From Nitrososphaerota archaeon (lineage in GTDB: Archaea; Thermoproteota; Nitrososphaeria; Nitrososphaerales; Gagatemarchaeaceae), in the NCBI GenBank assembly GCA_005877365.1, contig VBPP01000058.1, positions 1 through 10,413 of the forward strand: a stretch of 10,413 nt of DNA, in the 5' to 3' direction. The position numbers and the translations under genes were made by a program. The notes beneath the pieces were generated by a model. That model was not told the origin of the DNA. It made no database searches and saw nothing but the letters and a program-made list of their open reading frames with translations. Shown here in pieces: positions 5,812 through 10,413 of the stretch (its first letter is position 1; the number at the start of each line of letters is the position of its first letter).

Positions 5812-6833
5812 CCCAGCCACTTCTCCAACGATTCAGACCTGGTGGACTCGACCTCTACAAGCCTCTTCATCGCCGCCTCGACCCTCTCGAGGGAGAAGGA
5901 GTGCTCGTCGACGAGGAAGGAGATTACCTTCTCCCTGTTTACCCTCCCCCACTGCGGCTTGACTCCCTTCTGGGCGGGTGGCTCGAGGAAGATATTCCTT
6001 ATCGAGTTGTAATCGATCGCAGAGATGGCTTCCTTCAACTCAGGTATCCCCTCGAGACGCTTGTACTGCCTTATGAACTTCAGTGCCCTGACTGGACCTA
6101 CTCCCTGAAATCCGTCGGGATTGAAATCGGTCCCGAGGAGGATGGCGAGGTCCACCAGCTGCTCACGAGTCAAACCGAGCTCGCGAAGAGCGTTCGAGAG
6201 GACTATCCGCTCGGGTTGGACGTTGATGAAGATTCCCTTGCTCGGGAGCTTTCGCCTTCCGGAGATGGTTATGTTCCTGATTAGGACGGGCGCACCGAAG
6301 ATAAGAGAATCATGGTCCTGAGAAGCTACACCGTTCACGGTGCCCTCCGCCGCCATTACCGCTGCCTGCGCCTCACCCTCCGAGGGCGCGTCTACCCATG
6401 GAAGACCCATCGCATCGAGGAGTATCTTGGCCTCGGCGACCATATCGCGCCGAAGGGTGGTGGAAGCCTCGGCGTACTTCCTCGCCGCAGGAATATCTCC
6501 GGCCTGAATGGCCCTGACGTACTGCACCTGCGCCTCCCTCCGCTGACTCGACCTCCTCTCAATCTCAGTCGCCTTCAGCTCTGGCGGCTTGCCGTCAAAG
6601 ATGTAGACTAGCTTCATTCCGAGCTCAAGTAGATTCAGGCTCCTGTAAAAGAGGCCGCTGAGGTGAGAGGTGACCCTCCCCCTCGAGTCCTTCAGGTGCT
6701 CCCCGCTCGCTCCCCTGATTATCGCCAGGAATTGGTAGAGGGTGTTGTATGCATCGACCGCGAGCTTCCAGCCAGAGAGCTGCTCCAGCTCCACCTTCTC
6801 TCTCGGAATAATCTCTCCCAGGTCGACACCCAT
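5808..6833 (-). CDS. fen: Flap endonuclease 1
   Basis: FEN1 removes 5' flaps during Okazaki-fragment maturation and long-patch base excision repair, working with PCNA. The 341-residue protein has every metal-binding acid of the family in register: MGVDL at the N-terminus (D4), AVDAYN (D27), YIFDGKPPELK (D80), APSEGEAQAA (E152, E154), SQDHDSLIFG (D173, D175) and LLGTDFNPDGFQGVGP (D236), the last leading into the helix-hairpin-helix DNA-binding segment. The middle basic helices (about 93-132) form the helical cap. The C-terminus ends SESLEKWLG, which resembles a PCNA-interacting QxxLxxWF box but lacks the glutamine and has L for F. ATG 6833 is certain because G2 of the mature active site follows it. 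A TATA-like element 30 bases upstream drives fen1-pcm-dehydratase. Nothing suggests loss of function. Confidence 0.97.
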   Translation of the reverse strand: MGVDLGEIIPREKVELEQLSGWKLAVDAYNTLYQFLAIIRGASGEHLKDSRGRVTSHLSGLFYRSLNLLELGMKLVYIFDGKPPELKATEIERRSSQRREAQVQYVRAIQAGDIPAARKYAEASTTLRRDMVAEAKILLDAMGLPWVDAPSEGEAQAAVMAAEGTVNGVASQDHDSLIFGAPVLIRNITISGRRKLPSKGIFINVQPERIVLSNALRELGLTREQLVDLAILLGTDFNPDGFQGVGPVRALKFIRQYKRLEGIPELKEAISAIDYNSIRNIFLEPPAQKGVKPQWGRVNREKVISFLVDEHSFSLERVEAAMKRLVEVESTRSESLEKWLG

Positions 6834-6859
6834 GTCGCGACTTGGTCGACCCGAGGCGG

Positions 6860-6866
6860 ATTAATA
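6860..6866 (-). promoter_or_regulatory. TATA-like element of the fen1 operon
   Basis: The minus strand reads AACGTATTAATCC in the 35-base gap before fen1. With TATTAAT centred at 6863, initiation is expected near 6837, giving a leader of only a few bases before ATG 6833. The element begins right at the stop of the upstream winged-helix gene, so fen1 can be transcribed independently of it. Confidence 0.45.
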
Positions 6867-6868
6867 CG

Positions 6869-7114
6869 TTAACTGGCTCGGCTCTTCAGGGGATCCTCGG
6901 GCGGCTTCTCGACGACCTCGATCCTCCTCTTCTCTTTGGCGATCCAGCGTATGCTCACCAGCCCGAGAATCTCGAGATGGAGGAGGACCTTGTTCAACTC
7001 GTTTACAGAACACTTGTTCCCGTTCTTGTTTAGAGCCTCGAGTAGCTCTTCGTCGCTGGCGCTCTTCTCCTCCTTTAACCATTCGTATGCAGTGAATTTT
7101 AGAGGTGCCCGCAT
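6869..7114 (-). CDS. Small winged-helix DNA-binding protein
   Basis: An 81-residue protein whose pattern fits one winged-helix domain: helix 1 (about 7-16), helix 2 (20-31, DEELLEALNK), recognition helix (36-50, SVNELNKVLLHLEILGL) and a beta wing (52-68, VSIRWIAKEKRRIEVVE), followed by a short polar tail. The helix ending in LHLEILGLVSI is typical of archaeal winged-helix regulators. I do not recognise a specific family or effector domain; a single cysteine (C35) is present but no metal site. It is transcribed alone or ahead of fen1, 35 bases downstream. Its promoter carries two perfect inverted repeats, so autoregulation is a reasonable guess. It could instead be a structural nucleic-acid-binding protein. 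Confidence 0.7.
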   Translation of the reverse strand: MRAPLKFTAYEWLKEEKSASDEELLEALNKNGNKCSVNELNKVLLHLEILGLVSIRWIAKEKRRIEVVEKPPEDPLKSRAS

Positions 7115-7125
7115 GCTTGCTTCAC

Positions 7126-7175
7126 GTTCTAAGAACAGACAGGAGTGGCGAGACGTCTCTCGAGTGGTATAAAAG
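7126..7175 (-). promoter_or_regulatory. Winged-helix gene promoter with two palindromes
   Basis: The minus strand reads CTTTTATA at 7175-7168, a good TATA box, predicting initiation near 7145 and a leader of about 30 bases. GAGACGTCTC (7150-7159), a perfect 10-base palindrome, lies between TATA and the predicted start site; GTTCTAAGAAC (7126-7136), arms of five around one base, lies in the leader. Both are classic operator positions. The plus-strand reading TATAAAAG is also TATA-like, but no gene follows it. Confidence 0.4.
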
Positions 7176-7192
7176 CTCTGCTCACGCGGGCT

Positions 7193-7624
7193 CTATTCGG
7201 AGCCTCCGGCGGGATTCCTATCGTCCATCTCAAAACGCTCCGGTAATTCGACGTCCTTCACGACGTACTTCACCTTCGACTCATCGACCAACCTCTTGAT
7301 CTTTCTCTCGGGCGTCTGGAGTTGCGACCCCCTCTTCTTGAACTCTATGAAATGAAGTTCGTCTTCTTTCACTCCCAGCAGGTCGAGGGAGGCCTGCTTC
7401 GAGGTCGTCGAGAGGAGAATGACTTGCTCGTACTCTTCGAGAGAAGCAAATGTACCGAGAAGCTGGTACATGTCGCCCCGGACCTGCCTCCCTCCCATCT
7501 CGTAGGCCTTGGTCTGCCTTTCCTGGTACTTGCGACGGTAGAGAAGGGCGAGGTAGAACGCGAGGCCTGAGACAAGGATTAGGAGAAGCACGAGTGTTGC
7601 AAGGAAGACCTCGAGGGCGGTCAT
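7193..7624 (-). CDS. Membrane-anchored Holliday-junction-resolvase-related endonuclease
   Basis: A 143-residue protein matching the predicted endonuclease group distantly related to archaeal Hjc (the Endonuc_Holl/COG4741 type). Residues 5-28 form one strong membrane helix followed by RRK, so the rest should be cytoplasmic. After a charged linker, VRGDMYQLLGTF (48-59) precedes the PD-(D/E)XK core: LDLLGV with D81, then LHFIEFKKRGSQL with E94-x-K96 and Q101, then a basic helix ERKIKRLVDESKVKY. The canonical D...E-x-K set is thus complete, unlike the QxK nuclease at 777-1082. The role of such membrane-tethered nuclease-like proteins is unknown; DNA processing at the membrane or restriction of incoming DNA are possibilities only. 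ATG 7624 is preceded by a GGGAG and a short TATA-like ATAAG about 28 bases upstream. The last residues are polar. Confidence 0.75.
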   Translation of the reverse strand: MTALEVFLATLVLLLILVSGLAFYLALLYRRKYQERQTKAYEMGGRQVRGDMYQLLGTFASLEEYEQVILLSTTSKQASLDLLGVKEDELHFIEFKKRGSQLQTPERKIKRLVDESKVKYVVKDVELPERFEMDDRNPAGGSE

Positions 7625-7649
7625 AGCAGCAGAGGACTCCCGCCTACGA

Positions 7650-7673
7650 GCTTATGGGGTTTGTGAAACCCCA
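7650..7673 (-). promoter_or_regulatory. Perfect inverted repeat with adjoining TATA-like element
   Basis: Bases 7655-7673 form TGGGGTTT-GTG-AAACCCCA, an eight-base perfect stem with a three-base loop. On the minus strand it runs directly into CATAAGC (7656-7650), about 28 bases before ATG 7624 of the membrane nuclease. It is 17 bases past the EF1-beta stop. It may be an operator at the BRE/TATA of the nuclease gene, or an RNA hairpin at the end of the reductase-EF1B transcript; no T-tract follows, which argues against a simple terminator. Confidence 0.4.
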
Positions 7674-7689
7674 CCCGCCTCCCTGCAGG

Positions 7690-7977
7690 CTAGCGCGGCG
7701 GCAGTCTGCTCGACATTCTGCTGACGCCCATCGTCTCATACTGTCCCACGAGAGGCGCCGAGGAGACGAGCCTCTCCACTGTTTCGATGCTCCCTTCTTT
7801 TTCCGGAGCGACGATGTCGAGGACCGCCGCAGAGATACCGAAGGCGATCGGCTCGACGCTCTTGCCCCTCAGTTGGGCTTCGGAGCCGAGGTTCTTCTTT
7901 ACCGAGTCGACTACCTTCTCGATGTCCACGCTGGCGTCTGATGGGAGCACCTTGACCCTGATGACATACGAGCCCAT
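7690..7977 (-). CDS. ef1b: Elongation factor 1-beta (archaeal aEF-1B)
   Basis: aEF-1B is the guanine-nucleotide exchange factor that recycles GDP-bound EF-1alpha in translation. The 95-residue protein starts MGSYVIRVKVLPSD and shows the family's ferredoxin-like alternation of strands and helices: VDIEKVVDSVKKNL, KSVEPIAFGISAAVLDIVAP and GSIETVERLV. Length is normal (about 90). ATG 7977 is the start; the same frame runs 25 codons further upstream, but that stretch overlaps the zinc-ribbon gene and has no homology. The zinc-ribbon stop is eight bases upstream, and this pair is a known conserved archaeal neighbourhood. The last residues SRMSSRLPPR are more basic than usual but otherwise unremarkable. 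Confidence 0.93.
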   Translation of the reverse strand: MGSYVIRVKVLPSDASVDIEKVVDSVKKNLGSEAQLRGKSVEPIAFGISAAVLDIVAPEKEGSIETVERLVSSAPLVGQYETMGVSRMSSRLPPR

Positions 7978-7985
7978 TCGGGTCA

Positions 7986-8096
7986 CTAGGGGCCCTCGAA
8001 ACCGCAGTTGCTGCACTTGTACCTGCGGGTGAATTTTCTGCACTTCTGGCACCGCCAGATGAGAACTTCGTGGCAGTTGGGACAGGAGAACTTCAC
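7986..8096 (-). CDS. Archaeal zinc-ribbon protein, shortened (COG2888-like)
   Basis: A 36-residue protein too short for normal ORF calling. It reads CPNCHEVLIWRCQKCRKF and YKCSNCGFEGP, the hallmark of the small archaeal zinc-ribbon proteins found next to EF-1beta, thought to bind RNA in translation. Three CxxC pairs are present (C5/C8, C16/C19, C28/C31 from the start). Family members normally have four pairs and about 55-60 residues. Here the frame upstream still reads TPGEKAVKF, the usual linker, but offers no ATG, GTG or TTG before GTG 8096 and only one cysteine where the first CxxC should be; that DNA is the end of the reductase gene. GGAG eight bases before GTG 8096 supports this start. 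One zinc site can be complete and the other cannot. The gene is co-transcribed with the reductase and EF-1beta. Confidence 0.8.
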   Translation of the reverse strand: MKFSCPNCHEVLIWRCQKCRKFTRRYKCSNCGFEGP

Positions 8097-8113
8097 CGCC
8101 TTCTCTCCGGGGG

Positions 8114-9253
8114 TTACGGGGAGAGAAGTTGCCTTACCTCGGCCGACGCAACCAGCCTCGCCAGTGTGAAAAGCCCCACGACCCCGAGAGCGGACAGAAA
8201 GGCGGTGGCGTGAAAATCGAAATCTGACTTGCCAAGCCTCGCGAGGAGCTTTGGAGACGATAGGGTCGAAATGAGGAGGTCGACCTCCCTATTCGACAGC
8301 CTCTCGAACACGCCCCTCAGCCTCATCATCGCTCTCATCTCTTTCTCGAAGGTCTCCCTCCACTCCCTCTCGTACCCCTCCAGCCGTGACGGGTCGTGTG
8401 AGTGGACCGACTCGGCAACCCACTTTGCCGCGATTACCCCGCCCCCAATGGAGGTCGCTATTCCTCCCGCAGTCGTGGGCTTGACCTGCCCCGCCGACTC
8501 GCCGACCCAGACCTTCCGTCCTGAGACGAACTTCTCCGCAGGACCACCCACGTAGATGGGTGCGGCGACCCTTCTGATGACCTTGTGCGGTCTTGACTCC
8601 AACAGGGCGTCGAGGGCCTTGAACGGGTTGATCCCACGCCCGGCTGCCCCGACTTTTGCCCTCCGCACCCCATAGGGGATGGTCCAAGCGAAGAATCCGG
8701 GATATCTCGCCCGGTCGACGAAAACCTCCACTCTGCCCTCCTCGACCCAATCGGCTTCGACCTCGTACTTCGCCGCAGGGAGGATCCCGCCCGCTGGGGC
8801 GGAGGCCGGCCCGGTGGCGTCGATCAGGTAGTCGGATTCGTATGTTTGACCCGCATCGACAGTCACCAGTTCGCCTTTCTCCGCGGCGCGTTGAACTCTG
8901 AGGCCCGTCTTGATTATTGCCCCCAACTCGGAGGCATTCTCTGCGAGCTGCTTGTCGTACCGACTCCTGTCAATGACGACGACCTCGAGTGCGCCAGCAT
9001 CGACACTACACTCGGTGCCAGAGGGAGGGTGAATCACTCCCTCTCTCACGGAGCTCTGGATGGCCCCCCCCGATGGGGCTAACCCGTACCTCCTCAACCC
9101 TCTCAGACTCATGAGCCCATCGCACTTCTCCGGTTCGCCAATTTCATCGTGCTCTTCAAGCACCAGGACGCTCAGCCCCCGCTTCGCCGCCTCGCCCGCG
9201 AAGCTGAGCCCTCCCACGCTCCCCCCGACAACGATGGCATCGAACCTTGACAA
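8114..9253 (-). CDS. Geranylgeranyl reductase family FAD-dependent oxidoreductase
   Basis: An FAD enzyme that saturates the isoprenoid chains of archaeal ether lipids (or a related polyprenyl substrate) at the membrane. Seen: the N-terminal dinucleotide-binding strand FDAIVVGGSVGG followed by VLVLEEHDEIGEPEKCDGL, where the CDG cysteine is characteristic of this family; YLIDATGPAS; the FAD-ribityl motif VGESAGQVKPTTAGGI with IGGGVIAA; and a C-terminal hydrophobic segment (LSALGVVGLFTLARLVA), possibly a membrane contact. The GGSVGG loop replaces the common GAGPAG. TTG 9253 (MSRFDAIVV) is chosen because the TATA-like element at 9285-9291 predicts initiation near 9262; TTG 9268 would lie upstream of that. 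About 379 residues, normal for the family. It leads the reductase-zinc ribbon-EF1B transcript and is divergent from pth2. Which double bonds it reduces cannot be told. Confidence 0.92.
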   Translation of the reverse strand: MSRFDAIVVGGSVGGLSFAGEAAKRGLSVLVLEEHDEIGEPEKCDGLMSLRGLRRYGLAPSGGAIQSSVREGVIHPPSGTECSVDAGALEVVVIDRSRYDKQLAENASELGAIIKTGLRVQRAAEKGELVTVDAGQTYESDYLIDATGPASAPAGGILPAAKYEVEADWVEEGRVEVFVDRARYPGFFAWTIPYGVRRAKVGAAGRGINPFKALDALLESRPHKVIRRVAAPIYVGGPAEKFVSGRKVWVGESAGQVKPTTAGGIATSIGGGVIAAKWVAESVHSHDPSRLEGYEREWRETFEKEMRAMMRLRGVFERLSNREVDLLISTLSSPKLLARLGKSDFDFHATAFLSALGVVGLFTLARLVASAEVRQLLSP

Positions 9254-9284
9254 AGTACGGGAACGCAACCCTTAACCCGAGCTC

Positions 9285-9291
9285 TAATAAT
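9285..9291. promoter_or_regulatory. Shared TATA-like element between reductase and pth2
   Basis: TAATAAT (plus) / ATTATTA (minus) is the only AT-rich stretch in the gap between the divergent genes. Its centre at 9288 is about 30 bases from TTG 9318 of pth2 and about 35 from TTG 9253 of the reductase, so both genes would have near-leaderless transcripts if it served both directions. Confidence 0.42.
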
Positions 9292-9317
9292 CGTTGAATC
9301 GAAGAAAGATTCACCGT

Positions 9318-9665
9318 TTGAAGCAGGTGATCGTCGTAAGGTCAGATCTCAAGATGGGAAAGGGGAAACTCGCCGCGCAGGTGGCGCACGCTTCAATCTC
9401 AGCGGCCGAGGAGGCGATGACGCGGAGCGAGCGGTGGTACCGTGACTGGAAAGTGGAGGGACAGGCCAAGATTGTCCTGAAGATAGGAAGCGAGGCAGAA
9501 TTGAAGGAGCTGCTTCGGAGGGCGAGAGCGATGCATCTGCCAGCAGCACTCATTCAGGACCGAGGCTTGACGCAGCTCGAGCCGGGGACGACGACCTGCC
9601 TGGGGCTGGGCCCCGCACCCGACGACCTCCTTGACAGGCTCACCGGGAACCTAAAGCTTCTTTGA
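9318..9665 (+). CDS. pth2: Peptidyl-tRNA hydrolase, Pth2 type
   Basis: Pth2 frees tRNA from prematurely released peptidyl-tRNA; this fold is used by archaea and eukaryotes in place of bacterial Pth. From TTG 9318 the protein is 115 residues, the family's usual size, and begins MKQVIVVRSDLKMGKGKLAA. The catalytic stretch MGKGKLAAQVAHAS (13-26) includes K17 and H24, and the C-terminal IQDRGLTQLEPGTTTCLGLGP is the conserved DxGxTQxxPGT loop in which the aspartate is kept. TTG 9294 would add eight residues (NRRKIHRL) with no homology and would sit upstream of the expected initiation site. Its TGA overlaps the TTG start of truD, so the two are translationally coupled; both act on tRNA. Confidence 0.95.
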   Translation: MKQVIVVRSDLKMGKGKLAAQVAHASISAAEEAMTRSERWYRDWKVEGQAKIVLKIGSEAELKELLRRARAMHLPAALIQDRGLTQLEPGTTTCLGLGPAPDDLLDRLTGNLKLL

Positions 9666-10413
9666 AGTCGAGACCACCGGCGGTCGAGATTCAGGTGGGA
9701 ATAGGTGTCTACGCTACGGAGAGCCCCCCGTGCCGAGCCAGGATGCGGGTCTCCGACGACGATTTCAGAGTCACCGAACTGGCGAACTTGGAGGACCTCA
9801 AACCGGAGGAGAGCCCCGGGGCCCTCCCCGTCTACAGGCTTGAGAAGAGGGGGACTGATACCCTCCACGCGGCAAGGAGGGTATCGAGACACCTTGAGAG
9901 TCGCGTCAGCTTCGGCGGGATGAAGGACAAACACGCCGTGGCTACGCAGTACCTCAGCCCTACGAGCACTCGCTCCAGGAGACCGGAGCTGATCGAAGAG
10001 CCGTCATTCAAGGCGGAGTTGATTGGTTATATCGATCGCCCGTTCTCTCGCCGGAGGGTTCTCGGGAACTCCTTTGACATCACTCTCCGCGATGCCTGTG
10101 GTGAGATTAAGGCGAGGATTGAAGAGGCCTACAGCCTCTGCGGGCAACGCCGCCTCCCGAACTTCTTCGGGCTCCAGAGATTCGGCACGAGGGACCCGGT
10201 CACTCATCTGGTCGGACACGCTCTGGTCGGCGGCGATTTCGAAGCGGGAATCCGATGCCTTCTCAGCGAGCCGAGGGCGGGGGAGGAGGCTGTCGTCAGG
10301 GAGGCACGCGAGATGGCAGCGAGTGGGATGTACGCCGAAGCCCTCCGGGCGTTCACGGAGAGGCAAGACCTGGAGAGGATGGCCGTAAGGCGGCTAGTGG
10401 AAAAACCGGGCGA
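9662..10413 (+). CDS. truD: tRNA pseudouridine synthase D (3' truncated by window edge)
   Basis: TruD isomerises U13 of tRNA to pseudouridine. Translation from TTG 9662, which overlaps the pth2 stop as TTGA, gives MKSRPPAVEIQVGIGVYATE and stays open to the window end (250 codons). Diagnostic motifs are present: SPxDF-like DDDFRVTEL (32-40), the catalytic loop GGMKDKHAVATQ with D89, and NFFGLQRFGTRDPVTH (168-183). Archaeal TruD has about 400 residues, so roughly the last 150 are beyond the window. PFSRRRVLGNSFDITLRD is the expected strand before the inserted TRUD domain. No frame problem is seen. The annotation could be mistaken only in the exact start; a later ATG at 9743 (MRVSDDDF) would cut off conserved strand one. 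Confidence 0.93.
   Translation, partial: MKSRPPAVEIQVGIGVYATESPPCRARMRVSDDDFRVTELANLEDLKPEESPGALPVYRLEKRGTDTLHAARRVSRHLESRVSFGGMKDKHAVATQYLSPTSTRSRRPELIEEPSFKAELIGYIDRPFSRRRVLGNSFDITLRDACGEIKARIEEAYSLCGQRRLPNFFGLQRFGTRDPVTHLVGHALVGGDFEAGIRCLLSEPRAGEEAVVREAREMAASGMYAEALRAFTERQDLERMAVRRLVEKPG

Noticed and set aside
7168..7175. Plus-strand TATAAAAG as a promoter for a plus-strand gene or RNA
   Set aside because: No plus-strand reading frame with homology or RNA structure follows; the reverse reading serves the winged-helix gene well.
7978..8052. 25-residue N-terminal extension of EF-1beta
   Set aside because: It overlaps the zinc-ribbon gene in another frame and lacks homology; EF-1beta begins at MGSYVIRV.
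1..10413. CRISPR array, tRNA or rRNA genes, insertion sequence, toxin-antitoxin or defence cassette
   Set aside because: No regularly spaced repeats, no tRNA-like cloverleaf or TPsiC-type sequence, no transposase and no terminal inverted repeats were seen. The two nuclease-like genes are 6 kb apart and do not form a cassette.

Overview
The window is a compact, GC-rich archaeal chromosome segment. The archaeal assignment rests on a two-tRNA-binding-type set of information genes that occur together only in archaea: flap endonuclease FEN1, elongation factor 1-beta with its small zinc-ribbon neighbour, Pth2-type peptidyl-tRNA hydrolase, an archaeal-type TruD and a geranylgeranyl reductase. The gene mix and the pth2-truD and zinc ribbon-EF1B pairings fit a TACK lineage, probably Thaumarchaeota/Nitrososphaeria-like, but I cannot place it more finely by reading alone. 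Promoters show up as short AT-rich islands in the GC-rich background, usually about 25-35 bases from a start codon, which suggests short-leader or leaderless transcripts.

Layout. 1-1231 (+): the 3' part of a DMT/EamA permease, a PD-(D/E)XK Hjc-like nuclease and a 50-residue four-cysteine protein, joined by two ATGA overlaps. 1223-2011 (-): a ZIP metal permease whose promoter carries a perfect 14-base palindrome. 2148-3032 (-): an acyl-CoA thioesterase followed by a CsaA-like tRNA-binding-domain gene that is broken by two compensating frameshifts. 3059-4194 (+): a damaged NAD(P)H-hydrate epimerase (frameshift plus internal loss) and an intact glyoxalase-II-like metallo-beta-lactamase-fold hydrolase. 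4166-6833 (-): a fen1-pcm-threonine dehydratase operon with overlapping stop/start codons; the dehydratase appears to start at CTG. 6869-7114 (-): a small winged-helix protein with palindromes in its promoter. 7193-7624 (-): a membrane-anchored nuclease-like protein related to Holliday junction resolvase, preceded by a perfect 8-bp-stem inverted repeat. 7690-9253 (-): geranylgeranyl reductase, a shortened zinc ribbon and EF1-beta. 9318-10413 (+): pth2 and the 5' part of truD, divergent from the reductase across one shared AT-rich element.

Functionally the segment is mostly housekeeping: translation (EF1B, zinc ribbon, Pth2, TruD), replication and repair (FEN1), protein repair (Pcm), membrane-lipid saturation (reductase), amino-acid catabolism or isoleucine synthesis (dehydratase), metabolite repair (NnrE, hydrolase, thioesterase) and transport. 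A recurring feature is translational coupling through NTGA overlaps (ATGA, ATGA, TTGA, CTGA, TTGA). I found no clear new defence or mobile system. The best leads are the CTG start, the two broken genes flanking an intact one, the truncated zinc ribbon, and several palindromic promoter elements next to uncharacterised proteins.
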